Positions 26,099 through 34,807 of a stretch of DNA of 64,000 bases are shown here, in pieces. This stretch comes from Paenisporosarcina sp. HGH0030 (GTDB lineage Bacteria; Bacillota; Bacilli; Bacillales_A; Planococcaceae). The stretch lies in the NCBI RefSeq assembly GCF_000411295.1, contig NZ_KE150422.1, forward strand, positions 311,126-375,125, given 5' to 3'. Positions within the stretch are counted from its first letter, which is position 1; each line of letters starts with the position of its first letter. The position numbers and the translations under genes are program-made. The notes below the pieces were generated by a model. The model made no database searches. It was given only the letters and a program-made list of their open reading frames with translations, and was not told where the DNA came from.

Positions 26099-27349
26099 TC
26101 AAACAGTTGCATTTATTATTCCTTCATCTGAAACATTTTTGCTCATAAATAAACCTGCATATAACAAGACGATACCAGCCATCAGAATCATTCCAATGTA
26201 AACGGACATCATGGTCGGGACCAGGTATGCACCCATGATAATCGTGGAGCGAGCAACCAAGTCTGCACCGCTGAATGATAGGTTCGAAAAGGCAGAATAA
26301 GATCCCCTCTTATTGGCTGGCATCATGTTTGCCTCTTCCGTATTTCGAATCGGTGAATAAATCAGTTCTCCCAGTGTTGCAATGATATTAAAGAGAACTA
26401 GAATGTACCACGTGTTGGCAGACGTGACCGTTACATAACCGATTCCATATAGTAGAAGTCCAAACAGTAAGACATTTTTCTTATTGAACCTATCAGTGAG
26501 TTTATTGATGATAAACGTAAAACACACAACGAGAAGCATATTTTGGATATTGAGGTAACTCAGCATCCTTACTCCCCCCACTTGGAACTCCCCTATTTGT
26601 ACTGTCTCGAACGTTTCTGCGAGACGAACGCCGATGTAACTGTTAAGTGAAAACTCAGCGGCAAAAATAAACATCGAGCCTACGACAACTTTGACAAACG
26701 GTATATCTTGAAAAGCAATTTTATAATTTTGAATTACATCCAGTAATACATTTTGATGCTGTTTTTCCAATCTACTTGTGGACTCATCCCGCAGCCATAT
26801 ATGATAAGCAATCGGTAGACTGGCCGATGTGACCGTCAACATGGCAAACAGTTCAATTTGATGGTTGACGTAAAGCAATCCTCCAAGTGCCGCACCGATT
26901 GCCATAGATAGATTTACGAGCCAGTATTCAATAGCATAGACTGCTTTTCGATTTTCAGGCGTGGTCGAATCGATGATGATCGCATGCATGGCAGGTCGCC
27001 CTAGGCTGCTTGTCACTACGAATGCTGCATAGGCAATCGCAAATAACCAAATCAAGTTGTCTTCAGGTAATAGACTCAAGGTCATGAATAGAAACAGCAA
27101 CGCACTCAAGGAAGATGTGAGGAGCAACACCCTTTTGCGTGGTAATCGATCCGAAATATAGCCCCCGATCAAATTAGTGAAAAAGCTGACGACGACTGTG
27201 AATACCAGAAACACACCTGCCCATACCTTGCTCATTTCCTGTGCAAAAAATAATGCCATGAAAGGCATGACCGCTGATGATACCGCACGGTTGAAAAACG
27301 ATGTAATCAACCGAACTTTTATATTTTGTGGATAGTCTTTAAAGGCCAT
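26099..27349 (-). CDS. MFS multidrug-type transporter
   Basis: This is a 416-residue protein with twelve hydrophobic segments. It has the MFS signature GGYISDRLPRKRVLL between helices 2 and 3, and a second copy-like NKLTDRFNKKNVLL between helices 8 and 9. The likely role is drug or metabolite export across the cytoplasmic membrane; the substrate is unknown. It is divergent from an SgrR-like regulator, with an inverted-repeat operator between them, so that regulator very probably controls it. AGGAGG precedes the ATG. Confidence 0.85.
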   Translation of the reverse strand: MAFKDYPQNIKVRLITSFFNRAVSSAVMPFMALFFAQEMSKVWAGVFLVFTVVVSFFTNLIGGYISDRLPRKRVLLLTSSLSALLFLFMTLSLLPEDNLIWLFAIAYAAFVVTSSLGRPAMHAIIIDSTTPENRKAVYAIEYWLVNLSMAIGAALGGLLYVNHQIELFAMLTVTSASLPIAYHIWLRDESTSRLEKQHQNVLLDVIQNYKIAFQDIPFVKVVVGSMFIFAAEFSLNSYIGVRLAETFETVQIGEFQVGGVRMLSYLNIQNMLLVVCFTFIINKLTDRFNKKNVLLFGLLLYGIGYVTVTSANTWYILVLFNIIATLGELIYSPIRNTEEANMMPANKRGSYSAFSNLSFSGADLVARSTIIMGAYLVPTMMSVYIGMILMAGIVLLYAGLFMSKNVSDEGIINATV

Positions 27350-27390
27350 GTTGAACCCCTCCTATTACTTATGTATATTAAACTAGACTA

Positions 27391-27428
27391 TTGACATTAA
27401 AAATGGACAAAATAAATAATTATGTCCA
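27391..27428. promoter_or_regulatory. Divergent promoter region with inverted-repeat operator
   Basis: TGGACA (27404-27409) and TGTCCA (27423-27428) form an inverted repeat with 13 bases between, extended by A/T tracts. A plus-strand TTGACA at 27391-27396 precedes it, so the repeat overlaps the core promoter of the regulator gene. This is the probable binding site of the SgrR-like protein for both divergent genes. Confidence 0.55.
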
Positions 27429-27451
27429 CTTTTTCAAAAAAGGAGAACATG

Positions 27452-29104
27452 ATGGATAGACATTTATTGACCGTATGGCGTTCGGTTTCATCAGGGAGCA
27501 TTAGGCTGGATGAACTAACGGAACTCCTCGGTCTGAGTAGGAAACAAACGGCAAGATACTTGCAGAAATGGACAAAAGAAGGCTGGCTCATCTTTACTTC
27601 AGGACTTGGGAGAGGCAAAGCATCGAAGATTCAATGGCAAAAAAATGTGGAAGAAGTTTATGAAGACTTGGTCATGAAAATGATTGATGAAGAACCAGTC
27701 GAAACGATCGGGAAATATTTACTCTACGAGTGGTCAAGCGACAGCAAAATGCGTTTGATGAATAAGTTCCATTCCAAATTCGGCTACAACCAAAGCACAA
27801 ACCACATGGACAAGCTCATCATTCCAAGAAGATACACCTTCCTAACGATGCATCCACTGGAAGCGGCAGAAGTACATAGCGCGAGCTTGGTGGCGAATCT
27901 ATTCAATCGATTAGTGGCCATTGACGAAAAGGGGATGGTTTCACCTGAACTTGCCCACAGTTGGGATGTAACCCCATCGAAACTCCGACTCTATTTGAGA
28001 AAAGATATTAAGTTCCATGATGCATCCATACTGACCGCGGAAGATGTGAAGTTCTGTCTGGAAAAATTGAGGTGTCATAAGCATTTCCGGGATTTATGGG
28101 AGCCCATTCAGCGCATTGAAATCGTGGCACCTCTAGTAATTGATATTGAATTCCCAAACGGTTGCAGCTATTGCCTCCAACTTTTGGGTACGTTAACTGC
28201 AAGCATTTACAAGGAAACTAAAGGACAGTTACTTGGCACTGGAGCATTTTATTTAGAAGAAAGCAATGACTTAAAAACCACGATCTGTGCTTTCAAGGAT
28301 TATTTTTTGGAAAGACCTTTATTGGATGCAGTGGAATTTGTGCAGGTACCAAAAGACTTCGATACCGCCTACCGTTCTGCAACTAAAGACCCAGTAGATG
28401 GCACTTTTCAAGTAGAAAGTAGCTCAGGTTTCGGAGTCGTAATCATGAATGCGTTTCGCGATTCACAGATTCAGTGCAAGGAAGTCCGAGACTATCTGCA
28501 CTATGTAATAGCGAAGCATCGCCATGAAATTCCACTCGTACATTCACGTGCTTGGGCCAACGATAAGAGCTGCCTCATAGGTCATGATCAGCAATACAAA
28601 GTACCAGTGATGCAACGCCCCCATTTTTCAGAACCATTGATTTTAAAAGGAGTGAACTATACGGAAAAAACCACTATGTGGCTGAAGGAAGTATTCGAAA
28701 AAGAAGGCGTCCCTGTGGAAGTCACTTGGCTTCCCTTTGCCGAGACAGTTCAAAACAGTCCAAGAAACCAGGAAGCCGATCTGTTCATTCACGGTGAAGT
28801 ATTCGAATTGAATCAAGATTTGTCCTTTTACTATTTTCTTAAAAATGGGTACTCCCCATTAGCAAAAATGATTGAGGCCGATGAAACGGCCAGCATGTAT
28901 TTAAAGGAATATGTGCATACCCCTTTTGAAAAGTGGACTACCTTGAACTTGAGAATGGAAAGAGCTCTTTTGGAAGCTTCGCTGATGATTCCTTTATATT
29001 ATGAAAAACGTCAAATCCCCTTCTCTACCGATCTAATGAACGTCAATATCAAGCATTTTGGATACGTTGATTTTTCCAAGTTGTGGGTAAGACCCGAACT
29101 TTAG
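27452..29104 (+). CDS. SgrR-like transcriptional regulator with solute-binding domain
   Basis: The 550-residue protein joins an N-terminal winged helix (about 1-105; SGSIRLDELTELLGLSRKQTARYLQKW) to a family 5 solute-binding domain (about 140-545; SPELAHSWDVTPSKLRLYLRKDIKFHDASILTAEDVKFCLEKL). This is the design of SgrR-type regulators, in which a former transport-binding protein senses the effector inside the cell. The ATG at 27452 is best spaced from AAGGAG. Its divergent partner is an MFS exporter, as sgrR is next to setA in E. coli. The ligand is unknown. Confidence 0.85.
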   Translation: MDRHLLTVWRSVSSGSIRLDELTELLGLSRKQTARYLQKWTKEGWLIFTSGLGRGKASKIQWQKNVEEVYEDLVMKMIDEEPVETIGKYLLYEWSSDSKMRLMNKFHSKFGYNQSTNHMDKLIIPRRYTFLTMHPLEAAEVHSASLVANLFNRLVAIDEKGMVSPELAHSWDVTPSKLRLYLRKDIKFHDASILTAEDVKFCLEKLRCHKHFRDLWEPIQRIEIVAPLVIDIEFPNGCSYCLQLLGTLTASIYKETKGQLLGTGAFYLEESNDLKTTICAFKDYFLERPLLDAVEFVQVPKDFDTAYRSATKDPVDGTFQVESSSGFGVVIMNAFRDSQIQCKEVRDYLHYVIAKHRHEIPLVHSRAWANDKSCLIGHDQQYKVPVMQRPHFSEPLILKGVNYTEKTTMWLKEVFEKEGVPVEVTWLPFAETVQNSPRNQEADLFIHGEVFELNQDLSFYYFLKNGYSPLAKMIEADETASMYLKEYVHTPFEKWTTLNLRMERALLEASLMIPLYYEKRQIPFSTDLMNVNIKHFGYVDFSKLWVRPEL

Positions 29105-29127
29105 AATAAAAGATCATCCATGAAAAT

Positions 29128-29159
29128 AAAAAGGGCTACCGATTTGGTAGCCCTTTTCG
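29128..29159 (+). terminator. Terminator after the SgrR-like gene
   Basis: AAAGGGCTACC/GGTAGCCCTTTT with a five-base loop, 25 bases beyond the stop. Confidence 0.85.
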
Positions 29160-29178
29160 TTTAAGTGTTACTTGATTT

Positions 29179-29289
29179 TTATCTGTTTTCTTTATTCTTC
29201 TTCGACAGAAACATATAATGTTTTGTCTTCGCATCATTAAAGTAATAACGTTTTGTAGTATTTAACGCATGGTGCCAAATTGTTACGTG
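29179..29289 (-). pseudogene. Possible 3' remnant of a small gene
   Basis: On the minus strand a 36-codon frame (WHHALNTTKRYYFNDAKTKH..., basic C-terminus) has protein-like composition but no start codon with a ribosome site before an in-frame stop. It may be the tail of a lost gene. The family is not recognised and chance cannot be excluded. Confidence 0.22.
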
Positions 29290-29338
29290 TTAACAAAGAG
29301 AACGTTTGGCTGATTCCCCCACCAAACTAAATATAAGA

Positions 29339-29378
29339 GCAACCCTTGGATACGTAATCGACGTATTCAAGGGTTTTC
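29339..29378 (+). terminator. Orphan terminator-like hairpin
   Basis: AACCCTTG/CAAGGGTT with inner ATACGT/ACGTAT pairing, then TTTCTT. No gene ends just before it; it may be the end of an unseen small RNA or a remnant. Confidence 0.55.
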
Positions 29379-29445
29379 TTCATAGAGTGTGACATTATCG
29401 GCGTCGAAAGTTTCAGCTAGCGAGACGATTTTCAGCAGAACGGAA

Positions 29446-29522
29446 TTTTGTGCAACCCGGAACGCAGAACTGTCAACCTGGAATCCAGAACTGTCAACCT
29501 AGAATCCCATTCTGTCTACCTG
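29446..29522. repeat. Tandem array with 21-bp period (array A)
   Basis: The core CTGTCAACCT (variants TGTGCAACCC and CTGTCTACCT) recurs at 29449, 29470, 29491 and 29512, exactly 21 bases apart, with GGAA..CAGAA-like sequence between. It lies upstream of the ydhK-like gene. It shares core and layout with the array at 61848-61901. Confidence 0.8.
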
Positions 29523-29543
29523 ACAGACTTTTCACTTTTATTA

Positions 29544-29562
29544 TATACCCCATTAGGGTATA
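29544..29562. promoter_or_regulatory. CsoR-like copper operator upstream of the YdhK-like gene
   Basis: A perfect inverted repeat TATACCC-N5-GGGTATA overlaps a TATACT -10-like element. TACCC...GGGTA is the pattern of CsoR copper-responsive operators such as that of copZA in B. subtilis. It stands 40 bases before the lipoprotein start, which suggests induction by copper. Confidence 0.6.
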
Positions 29563-29602
29563 CTACATTTAAGAAATCAAAATGATAGGGGAGTATATAC
29601 CA

Positions 29603-30139
29603 TTGAAAAAGAAACGGTACTTATTGAGTTTTGCATTACTAGTGGCACTGAGCGGTTGTGGAAATGAAACGAGCAAGGAATCCGACCATAGTGAGATGGA
29701 TCATGGAGGTTCACATTCCAGCTCTGGTGAGATTCCTGAAGGGCTAAAAGACGCAACAAATCCAACTTTTAAAGTTGGTAGCGAAGCAACCATTACAACA
29801 GATCACATGAAAGGCATGAAGGATGCCGAAGCTACAATCGTTGGAGCTTACGATACGACAGTATATACCATTTCTTATACACCAACGACTGGTGGAGAAA
29901 AAGTAGAAGACCATAAATGGATCATTCATGAGGAAATAAAAGACGCTGCTACTGAACCATATGCAGAAGGCGATGAAGTAATTGTCGAGGGAGATCATAC
30001 GGAAGGGATGAAAGGCACCACCGCAGTTATCGACTCAGCTGAGGAAACAACTGTGTATATGGTAGATTACACTTCGACTGATGGTGAAGAAGTAAAGAAT
30101 CATAAATGGGTAACTGAAAGTGAACTTTCTGCTGAATAA
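29603..30139 (+). CDS. YdhK-like lipoprotein with two DUF1541 repeats
   Basis: The 178-residue lipoprotein has a signal ending in LSGC (Cys19 of this reading), a Ser/His-rich linker with HSEMDHGGSHSS, and two tandem DUF1541 domains (about 50-115 and 118-178). Each repeat carries the pattern GxxxxxxxDHxxGMKxxxAxI and ends in a KW segment. DUF1541/YdhK proteins are cell-surface proteins of unknown function; His/Met-rich linkers and the CsoR-like operator upstream point to copper. The start is TTG with GGGGAG nine bases upstream. Confidence 0.8.
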   Translation: MKKKRYLLSFALLVALSGCGNETSKESDHSEMDHGGSHSSSGEIPEGLKDATNPTFKVGSEATITTDHMKGMKDAEATIVGAYDTTVYTISYTPTTGGEKVEDHKWIIHEEIKDAATEPYAEGDEVIVEGDHTEGMKGTTAVIDSAEETTVYMVDYTSTDGEEVKNHKWVTESELSAE

Positions 30140-30158
30140 GGTGTGTTCGTAGTCACAA

Positions 30159-30200
30159 TAAAGAGAGGGACGGTGACATGGTCATCGCCCCTCTCTTTTT
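30159..30200. terminator. Bidirectional terminator
   Basis: AAAGAGAGGG pairs with CCCTCTCTTT around an inner GGTGAC/GTCATC stem, with T runs on both strands. It separates the convergent ydhK-like and 77-residue genes and overlaps the stop of the latter. Confidence 0.82.
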
Positions 30201-30415
30201 GTGCTTTTATCCACCCGGTGATATTCCGAAAGTTGAATGACTCGAACATTTCGCGTATTCAACTCATGGTATATATCTCTGCTATCACGAAATGAAATGG
30301 TTTGTTCTCTTTCACTTTGTATCAGCTCTTCTGCAATTTCCATGGATTCAACATGGATAAATCGCCGGATGTAATGGTCTTCATCAAAAAAATAAGTGAT
30401 TTTGAATTCTTTCAT
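30182..30415 (-). CDS. Hypothetical 77-residue protein
   Basis: This is a charged soluble protein, beginning with an aromatic-rich strand (FKITYFFDEDHYIRRFIHVES) followed by a helix (IAEELIQSEREQ). It has no known motif. AGGAGC stands before the ATG. It is single and convergent with the YdhK-like gene. Function is unknown. Confidence 0.55.
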   Translation of the reverse strand: MKEFKITYFFDEDHYIRRFIHVESMEIAEELIQSEREQTISFRDSRDIYHELNTRNVRVIQLSEYHRVDKSTKREGR

Positions 30416-30467
30416 GACATATAGCTCCTGATAATTAATTTAGTGAATAATGATTAGTATACCCATG

Positions 30468-30503
30468 CAAAAGCCTCCCTATTAATCAGATTAATGGGAG
30501 GCC
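30468..30503 (-). terminator. Terminator after the SurA_N lipoprotein gene
   Basis: GCCTCCC/GGGAGGC with an AT-rich inner stem, followed by TTTT on the minus strand, 15 bases beyond the stop. Confidence 0.82.
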
Positions 30504-30517
30504 ATGCAAGTTATACA

Positions 30518-31306
30518 TTAGATTTTCAATTCAATTTCAGCGTCAGCTTTTAACTCTTCAACATGTTTAGTCAATAATTCTTGCTGTTGTTGTTGTTTAA
30601 GAATCCCTTTAATTTCTTCTTTTGCTTCTTCAAGTGGAGGAAGATCTTGTCCAGCCGATTTTGCTTGAGAAGCAGCTTGATCGTAATAGGCTTTAATTTC
30701 TTTTTCTGTTACTTCTTTGGCAGGTACTACTTTATCCTGATATTTTTCAAACAGAATGGAGTCAGCAATTTGGGTTTTCAGCATTTTAGTATCCATGCTT
30801 TGTGCTTTCAACGCTTTATTCATTGCTTCTTCTCCACCGTATTGCTCTACAAAAGATTTATATTGTTCATCAATCTCTTTATCTGTAGCAGTAATTTTTG
30901 CTTCTTTCGCTTTTTGTAAAATCAACGTTTGTCCAACAAGCGTATTAAGTACTTGCTCTTTTACCTGTTTTGCTGCTTCTTTGCTACTAGGATCTTGACC
31001 TGTCTGCTGCATTTGCCCTTGAACGGAAGCCAATACTGCATTATATTCCTCACCTTTTAATTCTTCTTCATTGACTACCGCAACAACTTTGCTCTCGTCT
31101 ACTTCTTGCTTAGCAAGCTTTGCCTGCATTTCTTTAGCTGCAGCTGCTTGGTCTTGTTCAGATGGTGCTTTTGTTGCTTCCTGCTTCGTTTCTTCTTGTG
31201 GCTTTTCTTCTTTTGTTGCTTTATCTTCTTCGTTGCAAGCAGATAAACTCAATATCAATACACCTGCTGCAAACGGTAATATAATTTTTTTAATATTCAT
31301 TCTCAT
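30518..31306 (-). CDS. SurA_N-domain chaperone-like lipoprotein
   Basis: The 262-residue lipoprotein has a signal with lipobox LSAC (Cys24), a long Glu/Lys/Ala/Gln-rich linker (about 28-70) and a SurA N-terminal domain (about 72-255: VAVVNEEELKGEEYNAVL, QVLNTLVGQTLILQKAKEAKITATDKEID). There is no parvulin PPIase domain, so it is a chaperone-only relative of PrsA that would act at the outer face of the membrane. AAAGGGG is five bases before the ATG. It is monocistronic with its own terminator. Confidence 0.82.
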   Translation of the reverse strand: MRMNIKKIILPFAAGVLILSLSACNEEDKATKEEKPQEETKQEATKAPSEQDQAAAAKEMQAKLAKQEVDESKVVAVVNEEELKGEEYNAVLASVQGQMQQTGQDPSSKEAAKQVKEQVLNTLVGQTLILQKAKEAKITATDKEIDEQYKSFVEQYGGEEAMNKALKAQSMDTKMLKTQIADSILFEKYQDKVVPAKEVTEKEIKAYYDQAASQAKSAGQDLPPLEEAKEEIKGILKQQQQQELLTKHVEELKADAEIELKI

Positions 31307-31499
31307 GTAAACCCCTTTCGATTCAAAGCTACGCTTTATAACTAAAGCATAGTCTGCATCTTAACGGAGAATCCCTGATAGTTAAACCCATACCCCTTCA
31401 TGTCATCGAATTGTTAACTTGTTGTCATATGATGACCAAAATTAGGCTTGGCATGAAATTTAATGATAATACACTCCCATTTGTTTTTGGCGATTCACT

Positions 31500-31988
31500 T
31501 TACACAGACTTTTTATAAAAAACCAGTGTGGTATTATCATTAATACGCCGTTTTTCCCCCGTCTGTATATACCCCATTTTTTCATACAAATGGCAGTTAC
31601 GTTCTTCCTCCAGGATTGTTGCCAGTTCCCAACTGATGGCTTGAGGAAAGCTTTCTTCTACTAACAATATCGCTTTTTTTGCTATACCTTGCCCTTGATG
31701 GGTTGGACTGATAAACATGGGGCTAATCCAAAAATGAACATCTTCTTTCCAAAAGATACGGATTCCACCTACAAGTTTTGTATCCAACAAAATTTTATAA
31801 AATATGCCTTGAGGATTAGTGATCCTCGAAACAACTCGGTCTATTGTTTCATTCGCTGGGTTTATATCGTAATCCTTATACTTTTCCATAAGCGGCATGA
31901 ATGCTTTGACTTGCATATTAAAAATAGCTTCTGCATCGGGTATTGTTGCTCTTTCCAGACTAACTATATTCAAATTATTACGCCCCAA
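31500..31988 (-). CDS. GNAT-family N-acetyltransferase
   Basis: The 162-residue GNAT protein has the acetyl-CoA loop HQGQGIAKKAI and the C-terminal NCHLYEKMGY segment. The substrate is unknown. The annotated start is TTG; a second TTG five codons later is equally possible from a weak GGGG site. It stands alone between intergenic regions. Confidence 0.72.
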   Translation of the reverse strand: MGRNNLNIVSLERATIPDAEAIFNMQVKAFMPLMEKYKDYDINPANETIDRVVSRITNPQGIFYKILLDTKLVGGIRIFWKEDVHFWISPMFISPTHQGQGIAKKAILLVEESFPQAISWELATILEEERNCHLYEKMGYIQTGEKRRINDNTTLVFYKKSV

Positions 31989-32087
31989 TCAATCTATGAT
32001 GTTTCCTATTATTAAATTATGATATTTATTAAATAAAAAAAGAGTGAATACTAGATCATGTAAATCTGGTTTTGTCGACATGAGTAA

Positions 32088-32663
32088 TCACCCCATCTTT
32101 ACTTGTAGTAAGTACTCTTCCTGGAGAATCCCGTAGATTGCACAGTCTTTGTATTGATTTTTAGCGTTACGAATCATATGCCGTATCAACCCTTCTTGTT
32201 TCATTCCAACTTTTTGCATGATTTTTCCGGATGCAGGATTATCACTGTTATGTGCTGCAGATATCTTATGAATATTCATATGCCTGAAGCCAAATTCCAT
32301 AACGGCTTTCAACGATTCTGTTCCATATCCTTGATTCCACCAGTCGTAACCGAGTGTAAATCCTACTTCGCAATTTTCCGTGCCGAGGTCGAAATGATAA
32401 AAATCGATTGCTCCGATAAGATCACCAGTTGCTTTTAATTCAATGCCCCAATAACAAAATTCTTGTTCCTCATATTCATTGACAATATTCGTTACCCTCT
32501 CAACTGACTCCTTGATTGATTTATGTGCTCCTTTTATGAGATTGTCCGTAACCCGTTCATCAGACATCCAATGGGTAAAGAAGTTTTGTGCATCTTCAAT
32601 AACCAGTCTTCTAAGAATCAATCGTTCGGTTTCCAGCGTTGGTGTTCCGTGGAATTTAATCAT
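32088..32663 (-). CDS. RimJ/RimL-type GNAT acetyltransferase
   Basis: This is a 191-residue protein of the RimJ/RimL group: LETERLILRRLVIEDA at the start, VGFTLGYDWWNQGYGTESLKAV as the cofactor loop and HNSDNPASGKIMQKVGMKQEG near the end. The substrate may be a ribosomal protein N-terminus or a small amine. AGGTG precedes the ATG. Confidence 0.82.
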   Translation of the reverse strand: MIKFHGTPTLETERLILRRLVIEDAQNFFTHWMSDERVTDNLIKGAHKSIKESVERVTNIVNEYEEQEFCYWGIELKATGDLIGAIDFYHFDLGTENCEVGFTLGYDWWNQGYGTESLKAVMEFGFRHMNIHKISAAHNSDNPASGKIMQKVGMKQEGLIRHMIRNAKNQYKDCAIYGILQEEYLLQVKMG

Positions 32664-32999
32664 GTTCGCACCTACTTTAATTTATTTTTCCCGTGACTCC
32701 ATGGCATTAAAGCAACAAAATCTAACTGAACAATAGGTAGAGTGATGTAATCCAGCACAAAATATCAACTTCCAGTAACCATTTTGCTATTTTAATCTTT
32801 TGCTGCATTAATGAACCTTCTTGTACGTATTTATGAAGTTATTGTGTAAGGTTTATCTTCTCTAATCATATTCATATTCCCTCTTTTGACGAACTGCTTT
32901 ACAATATGTCCGAAGGCCAATCTCTTCTGGAAAAACTATAAATTGTGTGGCCCAGCGTGCAGTAAACGTAATGTTAAATTGCTGAAATTTCATTTGTAT
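32664..32999. other. Gene-free region upstream of the sensor kinase
   Basis: No convincing small ORF, terminator or repeat was seen on either strand. A TTTTGACGAA stretch near 32885 resembles a Spo0A box (TGNCGAA core) but one copy is weak evidence. Confidence 0.4.
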
Positions 33000-33028
33000 G
33001 TGACAATATAACTAAATAGCATCATACT
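33000..33028 (+). promoter_or_regulatory. Likely promoter of the sensor kinase gene
   Basis: GTGACA (33000-33005) and CATACT (33023-33028) are 17 bases apart, ending 24 bases before the ATG. Agreement with sigma-A consensus is moderate. Confidence 0.4.
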
Positions 33029-33052
33029 TTCCAATATTTAAGGGGTACAACA

Positions 33053-34336
33053 ATGAAAAAAAGCACCGATTTTTACCGAATAATTCCGTTTGTCTATTTG
33101 ATTATAGGTCCAGTCTGGGTTATAGGGACAGATTATTTATTATATGATCCTAACACCATTTTTGAAAAAGTCCTTCTCCTTCAGACATTCAAAAGTCTGT
33201 TATTTGTTTTCTTTACCGCCATTCTTTTGTATTTTTATATTAAAAATTTGAGAGATTCAAAACTAATTGAAGAAGAAAAAGAGAAGCTCACACTGCTAAT
33301 AGATACCATGCCAGACTGTGTTTCATTTAAAGATGGTGAAGGCAAGTGGCTTCAAATCAATAAATTTGGTGCTCAATTATTCGAACTAGAAGGCATCGAT
33401 TACAGGGGCAAGGACGATAGAGAGATGGCCCAGTACACTGATTATTATCATGATGCTTTGATTTATTGTATTGATACCGACGAGGAAGCTTGGAGGGCTG
33501 GGAAAGTCACTCGCTGTGAAGAAACCATTCAATTAAGAGATGGCTCAAGCAAAACGTTCGATGCATTCAAAGTGCCCATTTTCAATCCTGATGGTTCGAG
33601 AAAAGGGCTGGTCGTAATCGGGAGAGATATTACAGCATTAAAAGAAACGGAAAGTATGTTGAGACAGTCAGAAAAAATGTCTGTTATTGGTGAACTGGCT
33701 GCAGGCATTGCTCACGAAATACGTAACCCTTTGACCACTATTAAAGGTTTTTTGCAAATGGGGAAAGATAAGGCCATTAATCTTGAGCCTCATACCGAGA
33801 TGTTGATTGATGAAATAGACCGAATTAATACCATCGTTAACGAACTATTGATTGTTTCAAGACCATCGGAAGTTATTTTTTCCAACAAAAACATAAATAC
33901 AATTGTTAAAGAAGTCATTCAATTGTTATCGACAGAAGCATCGCTTCAAAATATTCAACTGAATTTAAATGAATTAGAAAAATTTGATACATATTGTAAT
34001 GATAGTAAATTAAAACAGGTGTTTATCAATATTCTAAAAAATGCTATAGAATCTATATCCACTCAAGGTGAAGTCAATATCACTTTATTCGAAAAAGATG
34101 AAAACTATTTTGCGATTAAATTTGAAGATAATGGGTGTGGGATTGAGGAAAGCCGTTTGAAACACATTGGTGAGCCATTCTATAGCGTAAAAGAAAAAGG
34201 TATTGGCTTAGGAATGACTGTTAGTTTTAGTATTATTGAATCTCATAAAGGAACTATTAATATATCAAGCGAAGTCGATAAAGGAACTAGCGTGGAAGTG
34301 TTGTTGCCTAAATATAAATTACAAGCTATTTCATAA
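33053..34336 (+). CDS. PAS sensor histidine kinase, KinA/KinE-like orphan
   Basis: The 427-residue protein has two membrane helices (about 10-28 and 42-62), a PAS domain (about 75-195), a HisKA domain with His221 in GIAHEIRNPLTTIKGF, and a HATPase domain with N box LKNAIES, G1 EDNGCGIE and G2 GIGLGMTV. No response regulator gene is adjacent. The H-box and single PAS place it with the sporulation-type orphan kinases that feed Spo0F, but this cannot be proved by sequence alone. AAGGGG precedes the ATG. Confidence 0.88.
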   Translation: MKKSTDFYRIIPFVYLIIGPVWVIGTDYLLYDPNTIFEKVLLLQTFKSLLFVFFTAILLYFYIKNLRDSKLIEEEKEKLTLLIDTMPDCVSFKDGEGKWLQINKFGAQLFELEGIDYRGKDDREMAQYTDYYHDALIYCIDTDEEAWRAGKVTRCEETIQLRDGSSKTFDAFKVPIFNPDGSRKGLVVIGRDITALKETESMLRQSEKMSVIGELAAGIAHEIRNPLTTIKGFLQMGKDKAINLEPHTEMLIDEIDRINTIVNELLIVSRPSEVIFSNKNINTIVKEVIQLLSTEASLQNIQLNLNELEKFDTYCNDSKLKQVFINILKNAIESISTQGEVNITLFEKDENYFAIKFEDNGCGIEESRLKHIGEPFYSVKEKGIGLGMTVSFSIIESHKGTINISSEVDKGTSVEVLLPKYKLQAIS

Positions 34337-34422
34337 ATGAATTTGCCCCTCTGCATCCTAGCATCAATTAACCTTGTTCATAATTCGTTCGTCATTCATT
34401 ATGCAAGTATAGTTACAAAAGC

Positions 34423-34463
34423 AAAAAGACACCTCCAATCTATATTACTGGAAGTGTCTTTTT
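34423..34463. terminator. Bidirectional terminator
   Basis: AAAAAGACAC..TCCA pairs with TGGAAGTGTCTTTTT. It lies between the kinase gene and the convergent monooxygenase gene. Confidence 0.8.
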
Positions 34464-34472
34464 GCCATCTTA

Positions 34473-34769
34473 TTATTTGATTCTCTCATTACCTTCGTAG
34501 ATTTTCACATTCAAAGGTCCGGCTAGATATTCTGCAGCTCTACTTGAAAAGGAAGTGAAGTGATCACTTTTGTTGTGACTTTCGACAGCGTTCATATCTT
34601 GCCATACTTCGACCATCGTGTATAAGTTTTCTTTCTCTATATCTTTCAATAAGTCGTATGAAACATTTCCACTTTCAGCTCTAGAGGCTGTGATTAGTGG
34701 ATGAATTTCTTCCAAAAATGCTTGTTCTTTTTCTACTTGCACTTGAAATTCAGCATGAATAATAAACAT
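34473..34769 (-). CDS. Antibiotic biosynthesis monooxygenase (ABM/YgiN-like) domain protein
   Basis: A 98-residue single ABM domain: FIIHAEFQVQVEKEQAFLEEIHPLITASRAESGNVSYDLL, then MVEVWQDMNAVESHNKSDHF. These small cofactor-free dimers oxidise quinols or degrade haem-like compounds; a YgiN-like quinol monooxygenase is most likely. It is the last gene of the marR-nitroreductase-ABM run, which supports a quinone or electrophile detoxification role. Confidence 0.82.
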   Translation of the reverse strand: MFIIHAEFQVQVEKEQAFLEEIHPLITASRAESGNVSYDLLKDIEKENLYTMVEVWQDMNAVESHNKSDHFTSFSSRAAEYLAGPLNVKIYEGNERIK

Positions 34770-34807
34770 CGATTCAGTTCCTCTTTTCTGTTACTTGACT
34801 GTTAGCT

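Noticed and set aside
32880-32895. Single Spo0A-like box upstream of the sensor kinase
   Set aside because: One seven-base match is expected by chance in AT-rich sequence and it is 160 bases from the gene.
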